64,000 bases of DNA from assembly GCA_024169445.1 (NCBI GenBank), contig JALKFA010000001.1, positions 62,001 to 126,000 on the forward strand, written 5' to 3'. Position 1 is the stretch's first letter, and every line of letters begins with the position of its first letter. The stretch comes from Buttiauxella agrestis ATCC 33320. Its GTDB lineage: Bacteria; Pseudomonadota; Gammaproteobacteria; Enterobacterales; Enterobacteriaceae. The position numbers and the translations under genes were made by a program. The notes under the pieces are model-generated. The model ran no database searches, was not told where the DNA came from, and saw only the letters and a program-made list of their open reading frames with translations. This document shows, piece by piece, positions 10,305 through 19,840 of this stretch.

Positions 10305-10861
10305 TGGTTATACCCCACGACTATATGACGCAGAGACACTGGATTTCGACCACTTTTGGAGGCTGCAGCGAGATCGATAATCAACAGAGATGACATGGCC
10401 TGGCGTGCCAAACGGGTAACAGTAAATTTCTGTATCACCATCGTGGCTGGATCGGATAATTTTTCCCAGCCAGAACCTTCGCAACGAGTCGCTCCGCGTA
10501 AAGCTTCCAGGTCAGTACCATTGAGCCGAAAACCTGTCTGTTCTGTTTGTGCATGACTAGCAGGTTCCCAACGTCCGTTGCTGTTGCTATCCCATTGCAA
10601 CAAAACGCATTCTCCCCCTTTGCTCAGCACCAGCCCCTGCCCCGTACAATTTCCGTGGCAATAACCCGCCCGCTGTAGCTGTTTCCCCAAACTAAACGCC
10701 AGTTGCCACAGCGATTCTTGCACTGTTTCTTTTTGATATTGTTGTAATACCGCGCGTTGGAGCACCGGAAATAAACGGCCAGCCCCCAGCAAGACAATGC
10801 TACTTAAAGCCATCGCGATGAGCGTTTCAAGTAAGGTAAATCCCTGCTGGTTTAGCTGCAT
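10301..10861 (-). CDS. ppdB: Prepilin-like protein PpdB
   Basis: A 186-residue minor pseudopilin. MQLNQQGFTLLETLIAMALS is a classic type IV prepilin leader: peptidase cleavage before Phe, Glu at +5, then a hydrophobic alpha-helix. Four cysteines in the middle (YCHGNC and nearby) are compatible with disulphides. It overlaps ygdB by 4 bp and ppdA by 10 bp in the ppdA-ppdB-ygdB-ppdC-recC array. Confidence 0.9.
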   Translation of the reverse strand: MQLNQQGFTLLETLIAMALSSIVLLGAGRLFPVLQRAVLQQYQKETVQESLWQLAFSLGKQLQRAGYCHGNCTGQGLVLSKGGECVLLQWDSNSNGRWEPASHAQTEQTGFRLNGTDLEALRGATRCEGSGWEKLSDPATMVIQKFTVTRLARQAMSSLLIIDLAAASKSGRNPVSLRHIVVGYNQ

Positions 10862-11325
10862 TTGTTACTCCCTGTCACGTCACACACCCGGATCCGCCCC
10901 TGAGCTGAGAGCACCACGCGCCATTTTCCTGTCGCGCTTTGCAACGTAACGTGGCCCGGCCAGGCGGTACTTCTGATGCCATAAAATCCAAGCCCTGCTG
11001 TTACTTCGGTAATATCGACATCAGCAAAAGGTTGAACCAACCGCCACCGCCCTGCAGACAGGCATTGGGTTGCTTCAATGAGCTTGCTGGACAGGCACCA
11101 CGTTTTCCCGTGACGATTCACCGTGAGTAAATGGTCACGATTATGCCAGGAGGCATCACTGCGCAGCTGTTCGAATAAATGACGAATTTGTTGGATGGTT
11201 ATCCACATGCGCTGCTGTTGTTGCCATTGTTGCCAGCCGTACATTCCGCCCGCGCTAAGCATCACGACAATGGCCATCACCACCATCATTTCTATCAGGC
11301 TAAATCCGTACTGTTTTGTTTTCAT
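10852..11325 (-). CDS. ppdA: Prepilin-like protein PpdA
   Basis: A 157-residue minor pseudopilin beginning MKTKQYGFSLIEMMVVMAIV, with the prepilin peptidase site before Phe and Glu at +5. The frame is open 54 codons further upstream to 11487. I chose 11325 because it puts the leader at the protein start and gives the E. coli PpdA length (156), whereas a 54-residue basic extension before a prepilin leader is unlikely. It is the first gene of the ppd-recC cluster, downstream of the thyA terminator. Confidence 0.9.
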   Translation of the reverse strand: MKTKQYGFSLIEMMVVMAIVVMLSAGGMYGWQQWQQQQRMWITIQQIRHLFEQLRSDASWHNRDHLLTVNRHGKTWCLSSKLIEATQCLSAGRWRLVQPFADVDITEVTAGLGFYGIRSTAWPGHVTLQSATGKWRVVLSAQGRIRVCDVTGSNKCS

Positions 11326-11460
11326 GGCGGCAGTGTGCCAGCCATAAAATTCCTGGCTACTGGCAAACGTTTGATTCTCGAGGCTTCTCGAAGGAAAGAT
11401 TTGTGGTTGCTTTAGGTTGCAGAAGTGCTGGAAGGAGGCTCGCAATACCATTGCACAGGC

Positions 11461-11491
11461 AAAAAAAAACCGGCGCACAAATGGCACCGGT
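11461..11491 (-). terminator. Rho-independent terminator after thyA
   Basis: Read on the minus strand, ACCGGTGC-loop-GCGCCGGT is followed by a run of nine T. It lies 20 bp past the thyA stop and ahead of ppdA, separating lgt-thyA from the ppd-recC cluster. Confidence 0.88.
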
Positions 11492-11510
11492 TATGGCAGG
11501 CTATGACTCG

Positions 11511-12305
11511 TTAGATAGCGACAGGAGCTTTGATCGCTGGGTGCGGATCGTAGCCTTCAATGTCGAAATCTTCGAAACGGTAGTCAAACAAAGATTCAGG
11601 TTTACGTTTGATTACCAGTTTTGGCAGTGCTCGCGGCTCACGTGTTAATTGCAGGCGAGTTTGCTCAAGGTGGTTGCTGTACAGGTGCGTATCACCGCCC
11701 GTCCAGACAAAATCCCCCACTTCAAGGCCACATTGCTGCGCCATCATATGCACCAGCAAAGCATAACTGGCGATATTAAACGGCAGACCCAGGAAAATGT
11801 CGCACGAGCGCTGGTAGAGCTGGCAAGAAAGTTTGCCGTCAGCCACGTAGAACTGGAAGAACGCATGGCACGGAGCTAACGCCATTTTATCCAGTTCACC
11901 CACATTCCACGCCGAAACAATAATGCGGCGCGAATCTGGGTCGTTTTTAAGCTGGTTGATCACGGTGGTTAACTGGTCGATATGGCGGCCATCAGGGGTT
12001 GCCCATGAGCGCCACTGCTTGCCATAAACTGGACCGAGATCACCATTTTCATCTGCCCATTCGTCCCAGATGGAGACGTTGTTTTCGTGCAAATAGGCAA
12101 CGTTGGTATCGCCTTTCAGGAACCACAGCAGTTCATGAATGATGGAGCGTAAATGGCAGCGTTTAGTGGTAACCAGAGGGAAACCATCTTGCAAATTGAA
12201 GCGCATTTGATGACCGAAAACCGACAACGTACCCGTGCCGGTACGGTCATCTTTTGGTGTGCCGTTTTCCAGCACATGTTTCATCAAATCAAGATATTGT
12301 TGCAT
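11511..12305 (-). CDS. thyA: Thymidylate synthase
   Basis: A 264-residue enzyme, the same length as E. coli ThyA. It methylates dUMP to dTMP using methylenetetrahydrofolate in the cytoplasm. The catalytic cysteine is C146 in APCHAFFQF. The nucleotide-phosphate motif [13 protein letters not shown] and the folate-side C-terminus IKAPVAI are intact. It starts 6 bp after the lgt stop, so the two form an operon; a strong terminator follows. Confidence 0.98.
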   Translation of the reverse strand: MQQYLDLMKHVLENGTPKDDRTGTGTLSVFGHQMRFNLQDGFPLVTTKRCHLRSIIHELLWFLKGDTNVAYLHENNVSIWDEWADENGDLGPVYGKQWRSWATPDGRHIDQLTTVINQLKNDPDSRRIIVSAWNVGELDKMALAPCHAFFQFYVADGKLSCQLYQRSCDIFLGLPFNIASYALLVHMMAQQCGLEVGDFVWTGGDTHLYSNHLEQTRLQLTREPRALPKLVIKRKPESLFDYRFEDFDIEGYDPHPAIKAPVAI

Positions 12306-12311
12306 GTTTCC

Positions 12312-13187
12312 TCACGAAAGCTGTTGCTGTGGACGGCGACGATACGCCCAAACCATCATAATCACACCGGCCACAATCATCGGAATCGAGAGGATTTGCC
12401 CCATGCTGATGTACTGAACCCACGCACCGGTAAACTGCGCATCTGGCTGGCGGAAGAATTCAACGATAATACGGAATGCACCGTAGCCAATCAGGAACAA
12501 GCCGGAAACGGCCCCCATCGGACGTGGCTTGCGGATATACAGGTTCAAGATAATGAACAGTACGATACCTTCCAGAACCATTTCGTAAAGCTGGGAAGGA
12601 TGGCGTGGCAAGACACCGTAGGTGTTAAACAACGACTGCCATTCCGGGTGTGTCGCCAGCAGGCCAATATCTTCACTGCGAGAACCCGGGAATAACATGG
12701 CCCACTTGAAGCTCGGATCGACGCGGCCCCAGAGTTCGCCGTTGATGAAGTTGCCAAGGCGACCCGCACCCAGGCCAAATGGAATCAGCGGTGCGATAAA
12801 ATCAGCAACCTGGAAGAATGAACGCTTGGTGCGGCGCGCAAACCAAATCATTACGCAGATAACACCGACCAACCCGCCATGGAAGGACATGCCGCCATCC
12901 CAGACTTTAAACAGGTACAGTGGATCGGCAAGAAAAGTAGGCAGGTTGTAGAAGAACACATAACCAAGGCGCCCACCGAGGAATACTCCCAGGAAGCCAG
13001 CATACAGCAGGTTTTCGACTTCATCTTTCGTCCAACCGCTGCCTGGTTTATTGGCACGGCGGCCAGCAAGCCACATGGCGAACACGAAGCCGACCAGGTA
13101 CATCACGCCATACCAGTGCAAAGAGACTGGCCCAATGGAAAAAATCACTGGGTCAAATTCAGGGAAATGCAGATAGCCACTATTCAT
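12312..13187 (-). CDS. lgt: Prolipoprotein diacylglyceryl transferase
   Basis: A 291-residue inner-membrane enzyme (E. coli Lgt also 291) that moves diacylglycerol from phosphatidylglycerol to the lipobox cysteine of prolipoproteins. Seven hydrophobic segments are visible. The signature [14 protein letters not shown] (R143) and H103 in MSFHGGLVG, both important in E. coli, are conserved. It is upstream of thyA, with 172 bp separating it from ptsP. Substrates in this window include the lipoprotein YgdR. Confidence 0.97.
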   Translation of the reverse strand: MNSGYLHFPEFDPVIFSIGPVSLHWYGVMYLVGFVFAMWLAGRRANKPGSGWTKDEVENLLYAGFLGVFLGGRLGYVFFYNLPTFLADPLYLFKVWDGGMSFHGGLVGVICVMIWFARRTKRSFFQVADFIAPLIPFGLGAGRLGNFINGELWGRVDPSFKWAMLFPGSRSEDIGLLATHPEWQSLFNTYGVLPRHPSQLYEMVLEGIVLFIILNLYIRKPRPMGAVSGLFLIGYGAFRIIVEFFRQPDAQFTGAWVQYISMGQILSIPMIVAGVIMMVWAYRRRPQQQLS

Positions 13188-13359
13188 CTGTCACCACAAA
13201 CCATTGTTACCCCACCGAAAGCCGACGATGGGTTGCAAGTACGCATCTGTGCGGATGCGCTCCGAAAGCAGCGGATCATAGCACAAAGGGCACCAGGGTT
13301 AAGTCGCGGAAGTTGTAAAAGATATGTAATACCAGAAGTGAAAGGAAACGACAGGCGCC

Positions 13360-15606
13360 TTAGCGCCCGCCGCGAATCAAACCGCCCATACCACGACGCT
13401 CCATGAAAGACGCGACCTGGTGGCGCACTTCTGTCGCTAGCTGAGCCTCAAGACTACGCTGTGACAGCAATTGCACCTCTTCCAGACTAATGTGGCGCAG
13501 CAAATATTTAACACGAGCCACTGAACGGCCGTTCATCGACAAATGGCGATAACCCATGCCAACCAACAGCGCAACACACATTGGGTCGCCGGCCATTTCA
13601 CCGCACAGACAGAGATCGATGCCGTGACGTTCAGCTTCTTTGGCAATGTGATTCAATGCGCGCAGCATAGCCGGATGCAGGCTGTCATACAGACTTGCGA
13701 CGCGGGTATTGTTACGGTCAACGGCCAGTAAATATTGCGTCAGGTCATTAGTACCGACAGAGATGAAGTCAACCCGGCTGGCAAGATGGCCCAGCATGAA
13801 CACCATTGATGGGACTTCCACCATGATGCCAATACGCAGTTTTGGTAATTCATAACCCAGTACTTCTTCTACTTCGCGCCCAGCGCGGTCTATCAGACGA
13901 CGCGCTTCGTCTATTTCATCGATGCTGGTAATCATCGGCAACAGAATACTCAGGTTGCCAGTGGCAGCATTGGCACGCAGCATAGCTCGCACTTGCACCA
14001 GGAAAATTTCGGGCTGGTCAAGCGTGATGCGGATCCCACGCCAGCCAAGACACGGGTTCTCCTCACTGATTGGCATGTATGGCAATTGTTTATCCGCCCC
14101 CACATCAAGCGTTCGCAGCGTGACGGGCTTATCGTTAAACATTTGCAACATCCCCTGATACTGGGCGACTTGCTCTTCTTCCGATGGAAAACCACTTTGC
14201 AGCATGAACGGGATTTCGGTGCGATACAGACCAATGCCATCAATGCGGCTGCCAAGCAGTTGTTCATGTTCAGGGCTCAGACCTGCATTCAACATCACCT
14301 GGACACGCTCACCGCTTTTCAGCGCTGCCGGGCTATCAACGTCATCCTCTACCAGGCGGGTAAGTTCGTTCTCTTCGGTAATGAGGCGCTGGTATTCCTG
14401 CAACAGCACCGTTTCCGGGTCAACCAACAATTCACCACGGTAGCCATCGACAATTAAAGTACGGCGATGCAATACCGAAGGCTGAATATCCGCCCCCATA
14501 ACTGTTGGGATGCCCAACGCACGTACCATGATGGCGGCATGGGAGTTCGCCGCACCGTCGCGCACCACCACACCAACCAGGCGGTTTTGCGGCAACTCGG
14601 CGAGCGTGGTTGCGGATAACTCATCGGCCACTAAGACAAAGCGTTCAGGCCACGTGTTCGCACTCTGAATGGTGTCATCGAGATGGAACAACAAGCGTTG
14701 GCCGAGGGTACGCAGGTCGCCTGCACGTTCTTTTAAGTAGCCGTCAGTCAGGCTTGCGAATTGCTCCGCAAACTTTTCGATAACTTTTTTAACTGCCCAT
14801 TCCGCAACCGAGCCTTTGTCCACTTCTTCGAATAATTCTCGACGAAGCCGGGCATCGGTTAACAGGTGCGAATAGAGATCAAAGATAGCTGCCGTTTCTT
14901 TCTGAGCCCCAGCTGCAAAGCGTTTGCTGTAGCGGCGAAACTCGTTAGACGCCTCTTCCAGTGCGGCAGTAAGGCGCTCTCGCTCAAGCGTGGTATCCAG
15001 TGTCGACGCTTCAGAAACTTGCTCCATTAACGGGAGCGTCGAATCCATCCAGCCCTCAGCAATCGCCACGCCCGGCGATGCAGGCAATGCCCGAATACGT
15101 GTCTGGCGGTACTGGCCGAATAAGGCGGCTAACTGTGATTGAGAGAGGATGGCGGCCATTTGTGTGGCGAGTGTGACGAGGAAGGACTCCTCGCTTTCAT
15201 CATATTGCCGGTGCTCACGTTGTTGCACCACCAGCACACCCAATAACTGGCGTCGTTGGATGATTGGCACCCCAAGGAAGGCTCGAAAACGTTCCTCTTT
15301 TACTGCGGGAACATATTTAAAGCTCGGGTGTTTTTGCGCATCAGCAAGGTTTATCGGCTCAGCAAGGCGCCCGACCAACCCGACAATGCCTTCATCAAAT
15401 GCGAGTGTTATGGTGCGACCACGCGGCTTTTTAAGGCCGCGCGTCGCCATCAGGTAAAAGCAACGCCGGTCATGATCTGCGAGATAAACCGAGCATACCT
15501 CGGTGTCCATCGCAAGGCAGATATCTGTAACCAGAATATCCAGCGCCTCATTGAGGCGCGGAGCGCTGGCAACCTTCTCGACTATTTCTCGCAAACGGGT
15601 GAGCAT
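13360..15606 (-). CDS. ptsP: Phosphoenolpyruvate-protein phosphotransferase PtsP (EI-Ntr)
   Basis: A 748-residue first enzyme of the nitrogen-related phosphotransferase chain. It autophosphorylates from PEP and passes phosphate to NPr, then EIIA-Ntr. The N-terminal GAF domain (about residues 1-160) is the glutamine/2-oxoglutarate-sensing part. It is followed by the PEP-utiliser domains with the active histidine in DGAANSHAAIMVRALGIP and the PEP-binding segment LCGEMAGDP. E. coli PtsP also has 748 residues. It starts 12 bp after the rppH stop; rppH-ptsP is the conserved operon. Confidence 0.97.
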   Translation of the reverse strand: MLTRLREIVEKVASAPRLNEALDILVTDICLAMDTEVCSVYLADHDRRCFYLMATRGLKKPRGRTITLAFDEGIVGLVGRLAEPINLADAQKHPSFKYVPAVKEERFRAFLGVPIIQRRQLLGVLVVQQREHRQYDESEESFLVTLATQMAAILSQSQLAALFGQYRQTRIRALPASPGVAIAEGWMDSTLPLMEQVSEASTLDTTLERERLTAALEEASNEFRRYSKRFAAGAQKETAAIFDLYSHLLTDARLRRELFEEVDKGSVAEWAVKKVIEKFAEQFASLTDGYLKERAGDLRTLGQRLLFHLDDTIQSANTWPERFVLVADELSATTLAELPQNRLVGVVVRDGAANSHAAIMVRALGIPTVMGADIQPSVLHRRTLIVDGYRGELLVDPETVLLQEYQRLITEENELTRLVEDDVDSPAALKSGERVQVMLNAGLSPEHEQLLGSRIDGIGLYRTEIPFMLQSGFPSEEEQVAQYQGMLQMFNDKPVTLRTLDVGADKQLPYMPISEENPCLGWRGIRITLDQPEIFLVQVRAMLRANAATGNLSILLPMITSIDEIDEARRLIDRAGREVEEVLGYELPKLRIGIMVEVPSMVFMLGHLASRVDFISVGTNDLTQYLLAVDRNNTRVASLYDSLHPAMLRALNHIAKEAERHGIDLCLCGEMAGDPMCVALLVGMGYRHLSMNGRSVARVKYLLRHISLEEVQLLSQRSLEAQLATEVRHQVASFMERRGMGGLIRGGR

Positions 15607-15618
15607 TTTTCGCGTGAC

Positions 15619-16149
15619 TTAACCTCTTTTACGTCGCCAGGCAGGCGCGTTATTACGTGGTGGCGCAACTTCCTGCAGCGGCATTACGACGCTGGCAAAC
15701 TCTTTCATCACCCGACGATAAACATCGCGTTTAAAGGAGACAACCTGACGAACCGGATACCAATAGCTAACCCAACGCCAGCCATCAAACTCTGGGGTAC
15801 TACTGGTTTGCATATTGATATCGTTATCGCTGCTGATCAACTGCAAGAGAAACCATTTTTGTTTCTGGCCGATACAAACCGGCTTTGTGTCCCAACGCAC
15901 CAAACGTTTAGGTAACTTGTAACGTAACCAGTTTCGGGTCGAGGCGAGTATTCGGACATCTTTTCGCTGTAACCCCACTTCCTCGAAAAGCTCCCGGTAC
16001 ATTGCCTGTTCCGGGGATTCGCCAGGATTGATGCCACCTTGCGGAAACTGCCAGGAATGTTGACCAAAACGCCTGGCCCACATCACTTGACCCTGCCGAT
16101 TACAGATTACGATACCAACATTCGGGCGGTAGCCATCATCATCGATCAC
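15619..16149 (-). CDS. rppH: RNA pyrophosphohydrolase
   Basis: A 176-residue Nudix hydrolase that removes pyrophosphate from the 5' end of mRNAs and so triggers RNase E decay. The Nudix box runs from GGINPGE to RELFEEVG at residues about 38-60. Length equals E. coli RppH. It is co-oriented with ptsP downstream and is the first gene of that operon. The 686-bp gap upstream carries DnaA boxes and the mutH promoter region. Confidence 0.97.
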   Translation of the reverse strand: MIDDDGYRPNVGIVICNRQGQVMWARRFGQHSWQFPQGGINPGESPEQAMYRELFEEVGLQRKDVRILASTRNWLRYKLPKRLVRWDTKPVCIGQKQKWFLLQLISSDNDINMQTSSTPEFDGWRWVSYWYPVRQVVSFKRDVYRRVMKEFASVVMPLQEVAPPRNNAPAWRRKRG

Positions 16150-16317
16150 CGGACTACCTCAAAACAAACTTAGATTAGGGCGATTGTTTCATACAAGCGC
16201 TAGACGGTAAACCACTGTGTAACGGTTGCAAGAAGGAATAACAATTGAATAACTCACAAAATATGACCGAGTTATAAACATTAGCCAGTTTGGAGCATGG
16301 GGTTTATTCACTTTTTC

Positions 16318-16642
16318 TGTGGATATAACTGTGAAGAACTACCTGATACTCTCGGGACAACTTAGGATAAGTCTAAATTCATCGTGATTTTCATAAATAA
16401 AAAAAACATAAATTTCAGTTAGATAACCAATGATAAATCAACTTACACCCAGGAAGTGTGATGATCGTCACATGCCAGAACCTCACACTGATGAAAGATC
16501 GACCAATGACGTTTTTATCCACAGATTGTGCCAACAAGTTAGTCACAAACTGGTGAAAAAATGGGTTTTACCCCCCAGTCAAGGCTGTAAATCGAACCAG
16601 TAGTGAGCTTTTTTACCAGTTATCCCATTTTTCTGTGGATAA
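16318..16642. promoter_or_regulatory. DnaA-box cluster in the rppH-mutH gap
   Basis: The 686-bp gap 16150-16835 contains two perfect 9-mer DnaA boxes, TTATCCACA at 16515-16523 (plus strand) and its reverse complement TGTGGATAA at 16634-16642, and a third with one mismatch, TGTGGATAT at 16318-16326. An A/T-rich stretch (about 16380-16440) and several GATC sites lie between. The gap separates divergent rppH and mutH, so DnaA bound here could affect either promoter. I found no convincing gene in the gap. Confidence 0.6.
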
Positions 16643-16835
16643 CCCAGTGTAAGATCCTGTTCATTGCCAGTGACCAGAATGGGAAAAGGTTTTTACAGAA
16701 TCCAAAACCTCTCCTTTTTGGAGATAAAAATGATTCAAAATCAGTACATTGCCATTCTTACCCCCGACACGCTAAACTATTTCCATCTTGTGGGTAAACC
16801 ACGTTCATTTTTTAACCGATCGGCAATCAGGCACA

Positions 16836-17522
16836 ATGGAAGCACTTCGTCCTTTACTTAACCCTCCAGAAAACGAACAGATTTTACTGGCTCAAGCCCA
16901 GAAACTCGCGGGATATACGCTGGGTGAATTGGCGACGTTAGCCGATTTGCCGATCCCTAAAGATCTGAAACGTGACAAAGGTTGGATCGGGGTTCTACTT
17001 GAATTGTGGCTGGGTGCCAGTGCTGGGAGCAAACCCGAGCAAGATTTCGCAGCACTAGGTATCGAATTAAAAACCATCCCGGTTGATAGACTTGGTCGCC
17101 CACTGGAAACCACTTTTGTTTGTGTTGCCCCACTCACCGGCAATACTGGCGTGGTTTGGGAAACCAGCCATGTGCGCCACAAGCTAAAACGCGTGCTGTG
17201 GATCCCTGTTGAAGGAGAGCGGCAAATTCCGCTGGCGGAAAGGCATATCGGCTCACCATTATTGTGGGCACCTTCAGCAGAGGAAGAGCGGCAGCTACGT
17301 TTGGATTGGGAAGAGTTGATGGATTTAATTGTGCTGGGCCAGGTCGAACGTATCACTGCCCGTCATGGTGAAGTACTGCAGTTGCGTCCGAAAGCTGCCA
17401 ACAGTAAAGCGTTAACTGATGCGGTGGGTGCCGACGGCGCACCAATTCTGACGTTACCACGCGGTTTTTATCTAAAAAAGAACTTTACAGCGGCTCTGCT
17501 AGCTAATCATTTCTCGTTGTAG
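16836..17522 (+). CDS. mutH: DNA mismatch repair endonuclease MutH
   Basis: A 228-residue endonuclease that nicks the unmethylated strand at hemimethylated GATC after activation by MutL. The catalytic residues D70, E77 and K79 lie in [16 protein letters not shown], a type II restriction-enzyme-like core. The frame is open 16 codons upstream. I chose ATG 16836 ([13 protein letters not shown]) because it aligns with E. coli MutH (229 residues) and has AGG at suitable spacing. In E. coli ygdQ follows; here ygdR is next after only 132 bp. Confidence 0.97.
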   Translation: MEALRPLLNPPENEQILLAQAQKLAGYTLGELATLADLPIPKDLKRDKGWIGVLLELWLGASAGSKPEQDFAALGIELKTIPVDRLGRPLETTFVCVAPLTGNTGVVWETSHVRHKLKRVLWIPVEGERQIPLAERHIGSPLLWAPSAEEERQLRLDWEELMDLIVLGQVERITARHGEVLQLRPKAANSKALTDAVGADGAPILTLPRGFYLKKNFTAALLANHFSL

Positions 17523-17654
17523 ATTTATTTGGCTTGCCCCCCAGATTCTCGCTTCCCTTCTGTTTCTTTTAAGAATTTACTGCTTATCATCTCTGGCTAG
17601 TCGAGTTATTACTAGACTGTATAGGTCATACCAAACCACACGAGGCGAATAACG

Positions 17655-17873
17655 ATGAAAAAATGGGCAGTTCTTATTTCCGCTGTCGGTCTGGCATTTG
17701 CGGTTTCCGGTTGTAGCAGTGATTACGTGATGGCGACCAAAGATGGCCGTATGATCCTGACTGACGGGAAACCCAAAGTCGATGACGACACAGGCTTAGT
17801 CAGCTATCGCGATCAGCAAGGCAACGAGATGCAAATTAATCGCGATGATGTTTCACAAATCATTGAACGCTAG
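17655..17873 (+). CDS. ygdR: DUF903 family lipoprotein YgdR
   Basis: A 72-residue small lipoprotein. The signal peptide ends in the lipobox VSGC (Cys20), which Lgt would modify. The mature part ([20 protein letters not shown]) is the DUF903 domain, a small SH3-like fold of unknown role. It starts with GAGG upstream. It lies between mutH and tas as in E. coli, but the intervening ygdQ is missing. Confidence 0.93.
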   Translation: MKKWAVLISAVGLAFAVSGCSSDYVMATKDGRMILTDGKPKVDDDTGLVSYRDQQGNEMQINRDDVSQIIER

Positions 17874-18028
17874 AAAATACAGCCTTTAAAGGTCAGCGCC
17901 TCGCTGGCCTGTAACACTTTTTCTTCACTTACCCTCTTCCGCTTTTGCTCCCCCTCTGCCATGTTTATAGTCCATTTTTTGTCGGGCGCTCGCCTGACCG
18001 ATAAGACATAAGAATAAGGAAAGCGGCT

Positions 18029-19069
18029 ATGCAATATCACCGTATCCCCCACAGCTCCCTTGAAATAAGTACGCTAGGGTTGGGAACCATGACGTTTGGT
18101 GAGCAAAACAGCGAAGCCGACGCACATGCACAGCTTGATTACGCAGTACACCAGGGCGTTAACCTGATTGATGTCGCAGAAATGTACCCTGTCCCGCCAC
18201 GCCCGGAGACACAAGGGTTAACAGAGACCTATGTCGGTAACTGGCTAAAGCAGCGCGCGAATCGCGAGAAGCTGATCATTGCCACCAAGGTCAGCGGCCC
18301 AAGCCGCAATAATGATGTTGGCATTCGCCCAAACCAAATGCTGGATCGCAGGAACATTCGTGATGCGCTGGATGCCAGCCTGAAGCGTCTGCAAACCGAC
18401 TATATCGATCTCTATCAAGTTCACTGGCCGCAACGCGCCACCAACTGCTTTGGCAAGCTGGGTTATACGTGGACCGATAACGCAGTGCCGGTCACATTGC
18501 TTGAAACCCTGGAAGCACTGACTGAGTTCCAGCGTGCCGGGAAAATCCGCTACATCGGAGTATCCAACGAAACGCCGTGGGGCGTTATGCGTTACCTGCA
18601 ACTGGCTGAAAAACATGATTTACCGCGCATTGTCACCATCCAAAATCCGTACAGTCTGGTAAACCGCAGCTTTGAAGTGGGGCTGGCAGAGATCACTCAG
18701 CGTGAAGGTGTTGAGCTGCTGGCCTATTCCTGCCTGGGGTTCGGCACACTAACCGGTAAATATCTCAACGGAGCCAAGCCAGCAGGTGCGCGCCACACAC
18801 TGTTTAGTCGTTTCACACGCTACAGCGGTGAACAAACTCAGCATGCAGTTGCGGCTTATGTCGATGTCGCTAAACGACACAATCTGGATCCCGCGCAAAT
18901 GGCTTTGGCTTTTGTTCGCCGCCAACCATTTGTTGCCAGCACGTTATTAGGCGCGACCACGCTTGAGCAGCTGAAAACCAACCTTGAGAGCCTGCATCTG
19001 GACTTGAGTGAAGATGTTCTTGAAGAGTTAGAAGCGGTGAACCGGATTTATACTTACCCGGCACCGTAA
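18029..19069 (+). CDS. tas: Aldo-keto reductase Tas
   Basis: A 346-residue NADP(H)-dependent aldo-keto reductase (E. coli Tas 346). The TIM barrel starts MQYHRIPHSSLEISTLGLGT, with the catalytic tyrosine region LIDVAEMYPVP and the conserved lysine in LIIATKVSGP. The coenzyme-binding C-terminal segment includes STLLGATTLEQLK. Tas was named for suppressing tyrosine auxotrophy in E. coli; its physiological substrate is not settled. An AGGAAAG ribosome site precedes the ATG. It is convergent with lplT, with a 770-bp structured non-coding region between them. Confidence 0.96.
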   Translation: MQYHRIPHSSLEISTLGLGTMTFGEQNSEADAHAQLDYAVHQGVNLIDVAEMYPVPPRPETQGLTETYVGNWLKQRANREKLIIATKVSGPSRNNDVGIRPNQMLDRRNIRDALDASLKRLQTDYIDLYQVHWPQRATNCFGKLGYTWTDNAVPVTLLETLEALTEFQRAGKIRYIGVSNETPWGVMRYLQLAEKHDLPRIVTIQNPYSLVNRSFEVGLAEITQREGVELLAYSCLGFGTLTGKYLNGAKPAGARHTLFSRFTRYSGEQTQHAVAAYVDVAKRHNLDPAQMALAFVRRQPFVASTLLGATTLEQLKTNLESLHLDLSEDVLEELEAVNRIYTYPAP

Positions 19070-19109
19070 TCTGAAACTCCCCTCTCAGTCCGCAGTCTCT
19101 TATACACAA

Positions 19110-19137
19110 CTCACCCTGGCAATCTTGTCAGGGTGAG
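19110..19137 (+). terminator. Hairpin after tas, possible terminator
   Basis: CTCACCCTG-10-nt loop-CAGGGTGAG forms a perfect 9-bp stem 40 bp after the tas stop. No long T run follows, so termination strength is uncertain. Confidence 0.45.
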
Positions 19138-19195
19138 ATCTGTAAGCCTCGCTGATTTTCCGTTCACCCGTGCATTCAGTTATCTCTTTAATCCC

Positions 19196-19769
19196 AAAAA
19201 CGGTGAACGTATCAAGGGGTTAACGCCAACCCCTTGATAATCCAGGCGCCCGGCAAGTCAATCGCCGCTGCGCGGTAAACACCGTTTTTTACCCAACATT
19301 CGCGGTCGTTCGCGATTCGGTTATTCGGCACATCCCTGTGCCGAACCACTTCGTGGCCAACGCAAGCGTTGTTCAAAAATGTTCCTGACATTTTTAGTCA
19401 GACGATCGCTCTCTCACGTGGTTCCCGACCACGTGACCCCAACTGAAGGGTGAAAAACGGTGCGATGGAAGCCGGGAACAAGGTCAAAACCGCTCTGGCT
19501 TTTGACTTTGACCTTGAATTTCGGGTCCGGCTAAAATCGCCTCCATTTTGACTCCAGATGGCAGGGTCCAGTCGTCGGGAACGACTGGAGGGCGCGATCG
19601 TCGGGAACGAATCGCAACCGACCCTGACACGGAGGCAAAATGGAGGTTTACCGCTTGCGGCGATTTATTTGCCGGGAGTCCGGGTTCTTAGGGTGGCGAC
19701 GGTGGCCACCCTAAGACGTTCACCGGTTCCGTGGCGACATAAATACACTTTCGCCTGGTGAACGGAACC
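19196..19769. other. Large inverted-symmetric, hairpin-rich non-coding element between tas and lplT
   Basis: I do not recognise this element. CGGTGAACGT (19201-19210) and ACGTTCACCG (19716-19725) are perfect inverted ends. Inside are two diverged copies of one module facing in opposite directions. The right copy reads GGTTTACCGC..GCGGCGATT..TTTGCCGGG (19645-19683), hairpin 19687-19715, ACGTTCACCG. The left copy reads the same way on the minus strand from 19284 to 19201, with a different hairpin (19210-19239). Four more good hairpins occur at 19324-19345, 19375-19395, 19414-19436 and 19568-19588, plus an imperfect one at 19594-19615. The centre (about 19465-19535) is a looser dyad around AAGGTCAAA/TTTGACCTT. 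No convincing coding frame lies in it. It fills most of the 771-bp gap 19070-19840. Confidence 0.8.
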
Positions 19770-19840
19770 TGCGCCGGCTCGGCAGGAAGCTGCCCTCAAA
19801 GATGTGACTACGAGACAGCTCAGTCCGAGAGGGGAGAAAA

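Noticed and set aside
11326-11487. N-terminal extension of ppdA by 54 codons
   Set aside because: A prepilin leader must be near the protein start; the shorter start fits the family length.
12153-12695. 180-codon plus-strand frame opposite thyA and lgt
   Set aside because: It is antisense to two secure genes, with no family features.
16603-16861. Two short plus-strand frames upstream of mutH
   Set aside because: They overlap a DnaA box and the likely mutH promoter and have no protein-like features.
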